Shown: in pieces, positions 49,601 to 62,700 of the stretch
Layout of the letters: every line of letters starts with the position of its first letter
How positions within the stretch are numbered: position 1 is the stretch's first letter
From: Lethocerus indicus
Lineage: Eukaryota; Arthropoda; Insecta; Hemiptera; Belostomatidae
DNA: 64,000 bases
Direction of reading: 5' to 3'
NCBI GenBank assembly: GCA_019843655.1
Contig: JACDQD010000105.1
Span: 6,386,001-6,450,000 of the forward strand
Notes under the pieces: generated by a model
Told to the model about the DNA's origin: nothing
Seen by the model: only the letters and a program-made list of their open reading frames with translations
The model's database searches: none
Position numbers and translations under genes: made by a program

Positions 49601-50955
49601 CCAGCGACTTGCCCCTCATCAGCTGATTGCCGCCTTTACCCGTTAACTTCGGCGAGTCTGCAAACAGGTAAAATACCCGTTACCATTTTTTTTTACTAAT
49701 TTTTATGTGTAATCCGGCGATAACAGGCATTTTTGGGGGTAATTCATACCTGTTCTATAGCAAAAACTGTAAAATACACAATCAGCGACATTGATGTTAA
49801 TGCTAGGTCGACGGACATTTTTTATGTTGTAAATTGACACATCCAATAGGGATAGGTATACCGCGTAGTGAATGTCATGAAAAAAAGCAAACATGAAAGT
49901 CATAAAAAAATGCAAATTGTTTTCATAATTTTTTGTAAGCCTAGTGTTAAAGTAGCACTAGAAACAAGCAGAGTGGATCCCCGCTTACTTTCCCGTTTAA
50001 TATTTATTTATTCTCGCAGTACGTTTAAATCCGCTTCCTTTTCGGCGTTTCGGGTAATAATCATTCAAAAAATGGGTACTTGTCAATTAGACCCGCTCCC
50101 GAGGATAACCAACTATCCCAAACATGGCATTTAGTATTGAATGAATCGTATCTATATATCGATATCGATTCACTTCCAAGTTAATAATATAATGATAATA
50201 ATGTTTACGAATAAATGTTTGTCTTGTAAACTGTGTTATTTGTCAACTATCCTGAAACGTTCATTCGATATATCGCAGTCAAACGGGAAGGTTACAGTGT
50301 CGGTAAACAGGTTACTCACGGGACAGGGATCTAATTGACAAGTACCAGAAAATGTTATAAAATTATTGATTTCTGCTCTGAGAGTCCCCCATCGGTATTT
50401 GTTTTTGCATGACTGTTGTAATCACCGATACAATAGTTTCCTATCGTTTTTTCTACTTAAAAACTACTCTGGCGGTTTCAAACCACCGACCTCAACACGG
50501 GATCGGTTAATGTACATACACAATAGCGAATAGCGATGCGTCGTTATATCAAATGTTATTTTACGTATAAGCGAAGTAGTAGAAAAAAGGGTTTTTGCAT
50601 TCCGCAGGCTGTTCTGCATTTCAACCCTATAGGCCTTGGACGGGGGGGGTATTATAACCTGTCTCCGTAACCTCCCGGTGGTGTGGAAAGCAACCTTTCG
50701 GGGGTGAAAATGGGTAGGGGCTGTAATTGAGCGATAATATACGGAACCTCCGATGGGCCTGTTGACAGTGTAGGATATATAGGGTAGGTCCGAATCCGAA
50801 CAGACGCTGAGGCCGGGCGAGCAGCTGCCCGGCCTCGAACTGTCGAGCGGGTCGTCGGGCCTCTTGGGCTCGGGGACGGACTTGCCCCTGCGCAGCTGGT
50901 ACGGCCGGCCGCTCCTCGAGACCTGTTCCCTCTGGTTGCTCTGCTCGGATCCCAT
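46613..50955 (-). CDS. BORCS5: BORC complex subunit 5 (BORCS5, myrlysin)
   Basis: BORC sits on lysosomes and recruits the small GTPase Arl8, which couples lysosomes to kinesins. Exons in transcription order: 50955-50748, 49657-49455, 47692-47504, 46828-46613. Lengths 208, 203, 189 and 216 nt give 271 residues. The start Met was chosen because MGSEQS is an N-myristoylation signal shared with the human protein, with G at -3 and +4. Conserved blocks follow: DPDILRLQ joined to GIPMFLP, then LYKLCLRCQTHLHDCA, a helical stretch ending AKIKE, then KVNELTAQ and ERLNNMLPPEERLEPF near the C terminus. The human protein has 196 residues. The extra length is a low-complexity Ser/Arg/Gly N-terminal part in exons 1-2. 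All three donors begin GTT (GTTCCG, GTTGGC, GTTTGT). The exon 1 donor is the least certain: it was chosen by phase and joins PIG to DSPK. Confidence 0.92.
47334..47440 (+). repeat. Second hairpin repeat family, copy in BORCS5 intron 3
   Basis: Reads TTGATGA-C-GGAAC-CGGTAAGA-GTTCC-GAAATG: a perfect five-base-pair stem between a TGATGA box and a GAAA box. It continues AATCAGAGACAAGG and AAAACCCTTCCAGTGGAGC, matching 40719-40830. It is antisense to the host gene. Confidence 0.65.
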
Positions 50956-53741
50956 TACTGTCGAAAAAGGCCCCCTCACAACTGTTGTACCCGAGTCGAT
51001 CTCAGGCCGATAACCCGAGCGTTACCATTTCAAACGGGGCGCAGGTTACGCTGAAACGGATCGCGAACCGCGAACGGATCTTCGCACCGGTGATTCGTTC
51101 GTGGGACGAAGGGGGTAAACTGCGCCCAAGCTGTACGCCGATAAATAAAGATAGTTATTATTTTCACATTAATTAGAACTTATTTTTTAATACGTTATTC
51201 CTCGGCCGCCAATTGGTTGTCCTCGAAAATAAAATGTTTCCAACTTATATTAAACTCGTATAAATTTCAATATACTCATATAAATTTTAATACACTTATA
51301 TTAAACTTTTGACGCATACCGTAGAGATATGTATACCAATACACGAGACAATACTTTTAAAAAAAATAAAATTTTGTTGAAATGTAAACGGTTTTTGTAA
51401 TTTCCCTGCTGAAATTCGAAATGCGCCATTTTTGAGGCGCCCCGTAAACCCAGTGTTAGCTCTTAATAATTCCGCGTTATCGGACGCGGTGAAAACTTTA
51501 AAATTAACGGACGAACTTAAAACAAGACATTTTTCATTTTGTTGTATTTTCCAGGATGGTTTTTTTTTATGCATTCGCCGTTCTTAAAATTTCCGTCGTG
51601 CCGACGTTATAGACCGGAATCGATCGGCGTCGATATGTAGAAAGAAATTGGAGTAAAAATATATGTTAAATGAGGGTGAAACGTGTAGGAATCGTCCGGC
51701 GAGAGGCCGTGAAAAAAGACCCGTTCATCGGGTTCGTTCTTTGGCCGGTTGTCCACTGGGGCCATGATCCGGTCGTTGGCCGCGGCCACCGCCCGCTGAT
51801 AAGATATAAAACCCGGTCGTTATTTATTCTAGGTCGGGCCGGAAATTTAAAAACAATTCGGACTACTCGGAGAATTTCGGCGGGGGATTTAAATTCCCCC
51901 CAACCCCCTTTTATTCCCGGCCGGCTAGCGTTCCGCGGGGCGTATCTAAAACGTCCGAAAACTGGATTCGCCTCGGCCGGTGAATAATTAGGGACGAATT
52001 GTCGGTTTGAGAGTCCGGCGGGGATGTTTTACGGGGCGGATAATGCCGTGGAATCAGCTGGCCGAAAGGAGGGTACTTGAAGGGCCGCCCCCTGCCCCGC
52101 CCCGCCCTCGCCCTACCGTCGCGACCCTAAAATGGGTCCGGGGTCAATTTTGTCCCAACAGTCGTCGGTGCGCTCTTATCCAGCCGAGTTGTTTCCAGTG
52201 ATCGCCCCCTTTATCTCTTTTTTAAACCGTTGAATTTCGGTCCGTCGCGCCACAACCCATTCGGAATTTTCCCTTTTTGTCCGCCCTCTCCGTCAAAATA
52301 CAACTGTCCCTATTCACCTGCTGGCCTACCGAGAGGAACAGAACACAGCTATTCTTACACTAGGAATGTTTAACGACTTAATTATTAAACTATTCTTTTT
52401 GGAAGCATCATGTTATGAGGTAATAATAGCGGCCCCTCCCCCACCCACATCGGAACCCGACTAATTTTTTATTTCTGCGATTAATGGTGATTTAACCGTT
52501 GGACGGAATTAGGCCAACAATGAAGTCGAAAGTATGAACATTTTCAATTGAAAAACTACTAATTTGCCCACTGACAAGTGGATAAGTTATAAGAAATGAC
52601 AATTTCAATGCTTATAGTACCCGTTTTGAAAATGATTAAATCATCGGATCGCAGCCTCTCGGTCATTCACTGTCATTCTGCAGTGTATATATATTTTTTA
52701 TTAATTTCTCCTATTTAATATTACATCGGAACAGTTGGCAATTGACGAAGGTATGTTCCAGTACGAGATTTCCTTATATTCAATTTGGACATTTCGTCAG
52801 AATTATTGTGCATGCAGTTATTTCTGAATTCAAGAAATTTGTACCCAGCAGTTGAATCTCTTAGGTTTTTTAATTTGTTCTACTTTGCCGTTTTCCTTGT
52901 GTATTATCTCCGGGTCTCAGTGATTGCATTCAACTTGGATGACTAATAACAAGTTTCCTTATATTGAAAATGTTTGTCTCAGTTTTCTATATTTAATTTA
53001 CGATTTAAGGAAGAATTAAATTATGATGAAATTATTAGTTTATTAAATTAGATAACGGCGCATAATGGGGAAACCATAATTGAGTCCAAAATAAATACTA
53101 AGAAAAAAAATTAAATAGTTTCGATATTATTTTTTTGTAATGCTGTAATTATTTTCGTATCTTATTCCGCATTAATTTATTTTAAAAGTTACATTATAAT
53201 ATTATGTTAGCATTTAATTTAGAATGTTTGAAATTGTATTTTTCTCTGAATGGCTCTTTCCTTCTTGTTTTTTTTTTATCTGTTTAAATTAAGCGATGTT
53301 ATGCCCATGAAAATGGCTTATCAATTCAAGGATGTGTGTAACTTGATTGTTGAAAATTAATGAATCGGCATGAACTGACATCTCAGTGCACAGTCTGCGT
53401 GAGCTGATTCATAACTGGACCTGACGCTTATTTTTATTTTATTTTTTTTTTAAGAATCGGGAACGGTTTGAATTGTAAAGAACCCGATGGCAATAAGCCC
53501 TGCGGGCTAAAAATAGTTTTCATCTTTCTCTAAACTCTAATAGAGTTAGAATAAAATGTGTGGTAGGTGAGTAGTGTTGTGTGATCCTCATCTAGTGGAC
53601 AATTTAGTCGTTTAGTTTATAGTTATGGATGCAATAATATACGTAGTACACTTTTTCCCGCCTTCAATGAAAAGTATAATGTTAACACGAGTTTAGTTGG
53701 TTTTTTGTCTGAATTTTCATGTTTTAAACAAGTAGGTTCAA
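50956..53741. other. Divergent intergenic region of BORCS5 and aralar
   Basis: About 51,590-52,300 is rich in GC and CpG (for example around the CGGCGTCG at 51,626), unlike the A+T-rich flanks. It is the likely promoter area for BORCS5 on the - strand and possibly for aralar. No TATA box could be assigned to either gene. Beyond 52,300 the sequence turns A+T-rich, with a probable retroelement tail at 53,436-53,535. Confidence 0.4.
53436..53535 (-). mobile_element. Probable 3' tail of a non-LTR element or SINE
   Basis: On the - strand the order is AGCCCGCAGGGCT (perfect hairpin AGCCC/GGGCT), TTATTGCCATCGGGTTC, TTTACAATTCAA, then an A-rich tail with AATAAAA units. Hairpin plus A-rich tail is the usual end of a non-LTR element. 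The 5' portion is missing or unrecognised, and I saw no target-site duplication. It lies about 210 bp upstream of the aralar start codon. Confidence 0.4.
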
Positions 53742-56700
53742 ATGGTGGTAGAGGAAAATTTGGAACAAGGTCCTGCTGAGGTAAGCTTCAGTGTTTTAAT
53801 AACTGAATTATAGGTGTTTATTTAAAATCCTTCGAAGAATAGTAAGTTCCTTTATTTAAGGACTGTATTTATCAACTCTCTTCAAATTGTTCTTTCTGGA
53901 ATGTTTATCTTAAACAGCTTTTGAAATTGAATACAAATTAAGTATGGTAGGCCGTTTTCTTATACTTTCAGTTTAGATCCAGTTTTTCCCTGTTATTTCT
54001 TTACCCTATGTAAATTTTGAATAATCACAAAAAAAATAATATAAATGTGTGATGTTTAAGCTGAATATAAATCTCGAAATATTTTTTTGATATTTTTGTT
54101 GCAATAATCCAATATATCTGTTGCACAATAGAATGATATTTCGCAAAATTTTAAGTTTTATTTTAAGGTCACTACTACTTTTATTGAGGCTGCCTCGCAT
54201 CTATTTTTGAGCTCATTAATGATTTCAAAATTGGCTGGTATTGTTGTTATAAAATAACAGGCTTACCTTGACTTAACTTTAGAAGCACATTATTCGGGAA
54301 AAACTAGTTTCATAAAATGATATTTCATTATTTTTATTTATATTTTCAAAGTAATGCATACTTTAAAACATTCGCTCATTTTCACTGTTTTTTTCGTCAG
54401 TTTATAAGATTTATAGGAGCCAAATGAAAAATGTAGGGCTTTCGTAATAAATTTTTTTATCGATCACCGCATTGTAGCGGACTATTGCTGGATAAAATTA
54501 TTGGTATGCAAAAAAGTTGCTTCCCTATCAGCGATAAACAGCAAGTAAACACAAGAGGCAGACAGTTCCTTTTACAGTTCCTTGTGTTATCATATTAGGC
54601 CTTCTCAATTTAGTTGGAATGATTAGATAATGTGGCAGTATATTAAGGTCATTCGTACGTATCTCAATAATTAAATATACTCTCTAAGATTTATCAGTTT
54701 TTTGCTTTTTCCCAATTTGAAACCTTCGTTGAGTTTCCCTAGAGGGATATCTTTGAAATTTCTCTGATACTTGTGTTTCTTTTTCGGAGTTAGAATAATG
54801 ACTTCTCTCAAATTTGTTGGTGTTTTTTTTTTTCATATTTTTCGAATATTAAATACATGTTTTAATTTACAACTGAAGACATATACTGTAGAAGTGAAAT
54901 GCTATTTCAGGGGCCTGGGGGATATCCGAAACGTGCGAGTACTGGAAAATTACAAGAAATATTCTGTAAGGTAATGTAATATGTGTACACACAATTGAGT
55001 CAAAACTACAGTAAATTATAAAATTATTTTCTCAACATATTTTTTTTATTGTTACAGTATGCGAGTATTCAACAGGATGGTGAAAAATTTATGAATGCAA
55101 ATGATTTCGTGCGTGGTTTTCTTGGTCTTTTTCCTCACAGCAATTACAATGAAGAATCTCTCAAGCTTATTGCTGGAATTGTTGACACAAGCAAAGATGG
55201 GTCAGTTTCAAATTTAAATAGTTTCGGTACTCGGTATTGGAATAGTATAGTGTAAGCAAATGGGGGAAAAATCAACGAAATATCAGTTTTAAAAATCTAT
55301 CCGTTGAGATCAATCGAATTCAATTAACTTTGAATTGATTGAAAAGTTATTGGTCTGCTTATGGGAATATAATCTGGGGTCCAGTAGAGCTCAAAATGTT
55401 GAAATACCCGTGAGCATATTGTTATTTTTGTTTATGATACAACAAATATTTGTGGTTGCATTGGCTGTGTAAGTCTTGAATCATTGAGGGTACACGCTAT
55501 TGTTGCTAGAGACATGAAAAAATCCGTAACTTTCATTATTCAGGCTATATTAGTTTAAGGCGGTTAGGTTATATAAGGTTATGAGAGCTAAGCTCGGATG
55601 TAGCATTATCTACACTACTTTATCAAGTTCTAACTTGATCAAGTTTTAAATATCAGGAAAAATATTATTTTTTCTAATTTGGTATAACTCATGTAGTAAT
55701 AATAAGAACAGCCCTTAGCCGGACCTGGGACTTACTGGGTGTATACTGAAAGAATAATATATTTTAACAGGGGGAAAATTTAGTATTTTTTTATAAATGT
55801 TATTACTGATATTTTTAAACTTTGGTTTTTATTTTCTAGGCTCATATCATTCTCTGAATTCCAAGCTTTCGAAGGTCTTCTCTGTGTGCCCGATGCTTTG
55901 TACAAAACAGCATTTCAGCTGTTTGATACGAGCGGGAAAGGGATGATATCATTCAGTAAGTTTTCTAAACTATATTATATGCAAAATTTTGTTTTCAATT
56001 TATACCAACGGTTTTACGATTGTTACTATAAAACTTTTCATTTTTTCAGAGGAATTCGAGGAGGTAATATCGAAAACCGAATTGTATAAACGATTACCGT
56101 TCGACATGGACAATACATTCATCAAACTCTATTTCGGTAAAGGGAAAGGAAGAGTTATTAGTTACTCAGAATTCAGCCAGTTTTTACACGTGGTAAATTT
56201 AATTCAATATTATCAACATTTTCCTCTATTAAATATTTTCTGTTATCACACACTTATTGAGTCCTTTGACTGTTTTAAAAAATAATGCTGTGTCGTACAC
56301 AATTCCATCCAATTATCTTATTAAATTGATAAATTGATCCAATTAAATTCTACATTAATGTTTACAAAAAGGTTACACGGAGATAGGTTATAACTAGGTT
56401 TATAAAATGGTTTTTTGACTAATAAACTTTATTGTATAGACTTTTACTGTGGAACAATTTAAATGCCGTTAGATACATTGTGTACAGTTTACGTTATTTA
56501 CATTGCGCAAGCATAAGCATTTTTTGAGGATTATGGCTGTTCGGTTGGTGCATTACTATTTAGCTACAGCATTGTGTACAGTTTAAAATATTATTCATAT
56601 ATCCATAAGAATATAATTACTGTATTTGGTTAGTCACATTAAGGTTTGGATGTTTTTTGAGAACAAGCATTTTTTGAGGATTTAAAAAATGAAATGGTGC

Positions 56701-59700
56701 ACTGTGTCCCTCATCACATACCCTCTCATGTTTCTATACTATTGTTCGTCCATTTAAACCAAGATTATTAACACTTTGTTTTAACAAAGTAAAATGATAT
56801 TAAATACTTTTTGTTCGTGGTTACGTGTTTATTAGAAATATTTGTTTAGGACTTCTTATTACAATTTAAAATTATCATTCTTACGAGACATTGTGTTTCA
56901 CACACTCATCGCTGTCATCATTACGATAAGTGCTCTTACTCATCAAGATTCTACAATTGTTTTATGAAGATTAATTAGTTACTTAATAAATTTTTAATGA
57001 AAGTAGTAGCGTTTTAAGTGTTATTGATGAGTCCCAAATTGTATATACACTTATACAGTCATTATATCCATTAACACTTATGTTATACAACATTATAACA
57101 TGTTAACCTTATGTTATAGTAAATTCTTTAAGTCTAGATCGTGACAAACATTATTCGTTATAATCACATTTGTTCTTATTGTTCTAACAGGATTTCCATG
57201 AGGAATGCGGCACTCAGGCTTTCCAGAAGTTCGATAGAGACGGTTCTGGTTTCATTTCGGCGTTGGACTTCCAAGAAATTATGATTAGAATAAAGAAACA
57301 CCTTCTGACGAAACCGGTCCAGGACAACTTAGTGGCTGTAAGGTCGCTTTCTCGTGAATGTTATTTCCATTGTATTTTTATATTGTCGCATTAATTGGAA
57401 ATATTGATGCGGATCAGATTTTTTATACTGAGAAATGCCGTTTCTGTTGTTAGGCCGCCGGTGGGGGCCAAGGCGGACACAGGGTCAGTTTTCCCTATTT
57501 CATGGCATTCAATTCATTGATGAGCAATATGGAATTGGTCAAAAGGATCTATTTGAATGCAACCAACGGGAACAGATATCAGGAAATCACAAAAGGTAAT
57601 TAATAATTTTATTTCGCTTTCACATTCTACAATTAAGTAGAATATGCCCCAGTGTATTATGAAAACTGGGTTTCAAAGATAAATGCACAATTCTTGCTTA
57701 TGAAGTAAATTAAGAAAATAATGTAAGTGTATGATTTTGAAACAAACCACACCATAAATTTATTTATATTTATTATTGAAAGAATTATTATTTAATGCTA
57801 ATCAGTAATATTTTGTGGTTCATAATCCGTACAGACTACTGTGTAGGGTTTATTCAATATTAGGATAGTTGTTTTGGAAGATTTGACAAGATAGTTTAAA
57901 CCGTTGAAAAGCTGTAGTTTCCTGGTTTGATTACATTGTGATTACCCGGTTGGATTCTTGTTAATTTAGGAATTCAATTTTTTCTTTCCTCTCCAATACA
58001 TTTACATGTTTTTCAATTTACAGAGGACTTCCTGTATTCCGCCCAAATGATGTCGCAAATAACACCCCTGGAGGTGGATATCCTGTTCCACTTGTGCCAT
58101 CTAATTCATCAGCGAGGGTAATAAAACGGTGTCAGATTTTTTCAAACAGTAAACAAACTTTTTATTGGTAATAAAAATGTGAAAACAAAAAACAAACAGT
58201 AACACGAGAAACTCAGTCTCATTAAATATAGATGAACCTTTGTAGGAGATAATTTAATGAATATTTTAATGTGAAAACTATAAAAAAATATTTGGAGAGT
58301 TGTAAGTAATGTGTGGATTGATTCTCAGTCGTATTTTTTGTTCTGAAAATATTGAGGCAAACAGACTTTCCGTTATATGGCAAAAACTGTCTAATTAAAT
58401 ATATGTTTATTCATGCTGGTCCTAATTTCTGGATAGACCGTGGTCTAATTTAGAAGATGTTCCTTCTCATCTTGGGTAGGTATGTCATTGTGTCTTATTA
58501 ATCCTTGTCTTCTGCAATTTACTTATAAGCAATCGAATATCTATATTTCAAAATTTGTGCGAGACTATGCTTGATATTATAATTTGTGTAAGGAAAGAAA
58601 AAATTGCAGAAGGTTATAATTTGTTTGCTCATTCTAAGATCGCTTTGTTTCACGGGTTTCGTAATCCTTTTAGATATAATTTTTTTTTTAGAGTATATAA
58701 GTGCATGTGATTACAGTTGTTTAAATTTTCTTTATTTTTATATGGTTTCATATAAGTAAATGGAATATTTTTTGTACACCAACCAGTTAATTATTAATTA
58801 TATCATAAATATCGATAAAATTTATTATGTATAAAAAGTTTATTACACATATATTTATCAAATATCTTTAATTTGCAGGAGAATAATGTACAGCGATCTT
58901 CAGGCCATAGCTCCAGAACAATACTTCAAGCAGATCACCAGCAGATTAGCTGAAATCCATGCCGTTTCGGTATGTACAGTTGATTTATTGCGCATTGAAT
59001 TTAGTAGGAATTACCGCTTGGCTTACCTTAATTCAATATTTGTCTTTGCTAACACATTCCACCTTTGGAAGTGAAGATCAAGGTTGTATAAAAATGATTT
59101 TCATTTATCACTTTTTTTTTCTTTCATATTTAATTTATACATAATTTATTGCACACTTAGCTTTGAATAGCTAACTGTAGTTTAGTTTGGGAGCACTACG
59201 CTTTTCACATAAAATAACAGCTCTGTTTTTTTTCTTTTTATGTGGTCTTTGCCGGGTAGTTAAAATGGAATAATTGTTATTGTAGAGAGAGTAAATTGAT
59301 ATTATAACGCACGTTTCACGAGTTACGTTGTCATAAACCGGTTGGCCTTTCAATTTCAGAGCCCGGAGGAACGAAGTTTCATCATTCAAGTATTGGAAAG
59401 TACCTACAGGTTTACACTGGGTTCGATTGCCGGAGGTAAATAAATATTTTATTTTGTAATTTTTATTTACTTCTTTAAATTACAAAGCTGACAATATTTC
59501 TCGAGTTTCCATAAAAACTTATTGTATTGGCGATTTTATCGAATTGTTACATTAATAAGGATTAACGCGGGTGAATAAAATATTAAATAATATTAAATGA
59601 GAAAAATGCCAAATACTAATTAAAATCTTTGAAAAACGATGAGATACGTTCTGATTTTAAACAGTGTTATTAAAAAATTCTTATAACAGTCTCCAATTTC

Positions 59701-62700
59701 AATTCGACATCAGACACAAATGGTCTGTTGTAGATACAATTTGAAACAAACATCTGTGAATTAATTTTTTCCGAACATTATGTACTGTCAATAGTATCAA
59801 TGGTACCCTCCAGTAACTTACAATTAACAGTTTAAAATACCTGTTTTGTGGAATACCGTAGATTTTGTGTGTTTCTCTAGAAGGTCTTTCGCTAGACCAG
59901 TTTCGACTGCTTGCTATCGATGTTTTTTGGGCATCCTCACTGCACCTTCACTCGTGCTGTACAAGACTGTACAACGCACGAAATTACAGTGTTAATACAC
60001 AATTAATGGCTTTGTTTCAGCCGTGGGAGCGACAGCTGTTTACCCGATCGATCTGGTGAAAACGCGGATGCAGAACCAGCACGGGTTCGTTCATCGGTGA
60101 GGTGATGTACAGGAACAGTTGGGACTGTTTCAAGAAGGTCGTTAGGCACGAGGGCCCGCTCGGCCTGTACAGGGGCCTGCTGCCCCAGCTGATGGGCGTT
60201 GCGCCCGAGAAGGCCATCAAGCTAACTGTCAACGATTTCGTCCGCGACAAATTAATGGACAAAGGCGGTAGTATACCGTTGTGGGCGGAAATTGTAGCCG
60301 GTGCCTGCGTAAGTATATATCGCCGGATATCAGTTTTTATTTTTAAACAGTACTGATAACTTTATTAATACCAGGTTTACGGAATGCGTCAGAATGGTGC
60401 TAACTTTCATCCATTTAACGAGGGAATTTTATTTTTTTCAAAATTTAATTTTCAAATAATTGATACTGTCATGATAGAAATTGTACGGACTGTAACTCTA
60501 GAACAATTTAAATATTTTTTTTCCCTAATATTAATATTTTCTAATTCTACCTTTTTGCACTTCAGTCCGTAGAGACAATATTGAATCGTAGGGACAGCTG
60601 TCTTGAAATCTACCTTCGGCATTGTGTTAAAGCGACATCTACAGCGATTGTGTTAAAGTTTACAATGTTATTTATATATCCATAAGGATTTATAATATAA
60701 TTAACGCATTTTATTAGTCACATTAAGGCGTGAGAACCCAATCATTTTTTGATGGTTTAAAAAACTGAGATGGAGCACTGTGTCCCTCATCACATATGTA
60801 TACATTTGCTTATATTTGTAATTTTGAAATTCTCTATGTGGTGTCTCTGCGGTAAGAAATATCTGTAAACCCCACTGTTAAAGCGAATTGCCGATACGAA
60901 ATACTGCCATTATACTTTAACCTTGGCGTATGAATTTTAATTTGTTTTTAAACCCGGATTAATTTTGTTTATCGTACAGGCCGGCGGTTCCCAAGTGGTT
61001 TTCACAAATCCATTAGAAATTGTAAAAATTAGATTGCAAGTCGCCGGTGAGATTGCGAGGGGCGAAAAAGTGAGGGCGATGACGGTCATAAAAGATCTGG
61101 GCCTCTTTGGACTGTACAAGGTGAGATTGTTTTGTCTGTTGGTAAGAATATAGATTATTTTTTAAAATAAATCGTTATTTGCACAATTTTCATCTTACTT
61201 TCGTGTCCTTAAAATTATTTTAATAGTACTATTTAAATAGTAACGTAATATTTTTCTATCATTAGGCTCAATAATTGGACATTTAAGGGTAGTTTATTTT
61301 CAGTTTATTTTCGCATGTACACATTTCTTTTGTCACTAACTCACGGTAGGATCACATCATACTGTGGGAAGAATTTCAATTTCGATTATATTTATTTCAC
61401 GACTAAAGCGTCGATTAATACGTTTTTTCTATAATGTACGAATTTTTGCGTCGTGCAGGGCGCTCGAGCCTGTCTGCTGAGGGACGTACCTTTTTCGGCA
61501 ATTTATTTTCCGACTTACGCTCACATGAAAAACAGGCTGGCCGATGAAAATGGCTACAATCATCCGATGTCGCTTTTCACCGCCGGCGTTATAGCTGGCG
61601 TACCAGCCGCCTCCCTCGTCACACCCGCTGACGTCATCAAGACCAGGCTACAGGTATTTCTAATATATTTATACTAACATTTATAACGGAAGTTGGGAAA
61701 GAGAACCTGAAGATTGGGAATTTTATTATACACTAAAAAAAAAAAAAACTGTAATATTAGTTATATTTTATATAAGCTAACTTAACCTGGTCTGGGTTAA
61801 GGCCATCCGTTATTCACTAGGAAATGATTTCAATGAAACGCTAATGAATACATTATATTGGGGTCAGCGGAATGATGGCAGTTTTATAAGACTCTTTCTC
61901 AAGTTTCTATTGATTTTAAGCTCAACCAAACGTTTTTCTGTTTCTCCGCGCCGTCTATTTCAGAAACCGCCACGTTTATCTCAATTGGAATAATATTTAG
62001 TAATAAAAAAATATTGTCGTACGACGCACAGCCCGATCGCTGCTCTCTATACGGGGAACGTAAAAATAAAATTGTCGCTTTCAACATTGGTTCGATTTTT
62101 CGATTTATTATTAATATATACCGATATATGTGACGTTGTAGGTTGTAGCCAGGCAGGGACAAACAACTTATTCAGGATTGATGGACGCTGCGAAGAAAAT
62201 ATACGTTGAAGAGGGAGCCAGAGCGTTTTGGAAAGGAAGTGCCGGTAATAAATCAAAATTACAATTTTTTTTTTTTTTTTTGCGGTAAAATATTAAAACT
62301 GCCCCATTGTACTATTGATATATTATGTCATTTCGTTAATTTTTTTTTTTTTTCAGCGAGAGTTTTGAGGTCCTCGCCACAGTTCGGTTTCACGTTGGTA
62401 ACTTACGAGTTGCTTCAGAGGCTGTTCTACGTCGATTTTGGAGGAACGTAAGTACAATTTCAACCAATATATTTGATCGCGTTAAATTCTTTAACGAAAA
62501 AAAAATTTGTTAATAATAAAGCTTTTATGATTTTATAATTCACTATACGCTTAGATTTGCGCTCGTAGACTATTATGAATTTTTATTATCTCCTCTGCCC
62601 GTATATTTATAACAGTGGGAAAATTTTATGATTTTATTTTACAGTTCTGTTCCTTATCTCAAGCAATATCAAGTACAAATATATATATAGTGATATTTTG

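Noticed and set aside
50464..50747. Continuation of BORCS5 exon 1 beyond 50748
   Set aside because: Phase and homology of the next exon require splicing at 50748. The continuation has no conserved blocks.
60070..60095. Programmed ribosomal frameshift in aralar
   Set aside because: No slippery heptamer or evident downstream structure, and no such mechanism is known for this family. A simple indel explains it better.
60021..60308. aralar as a pseudogene
   Set aside because: Sixteen exons with intact phases, splice sites and conserved residues and only one indel. Decay would have left more damage.
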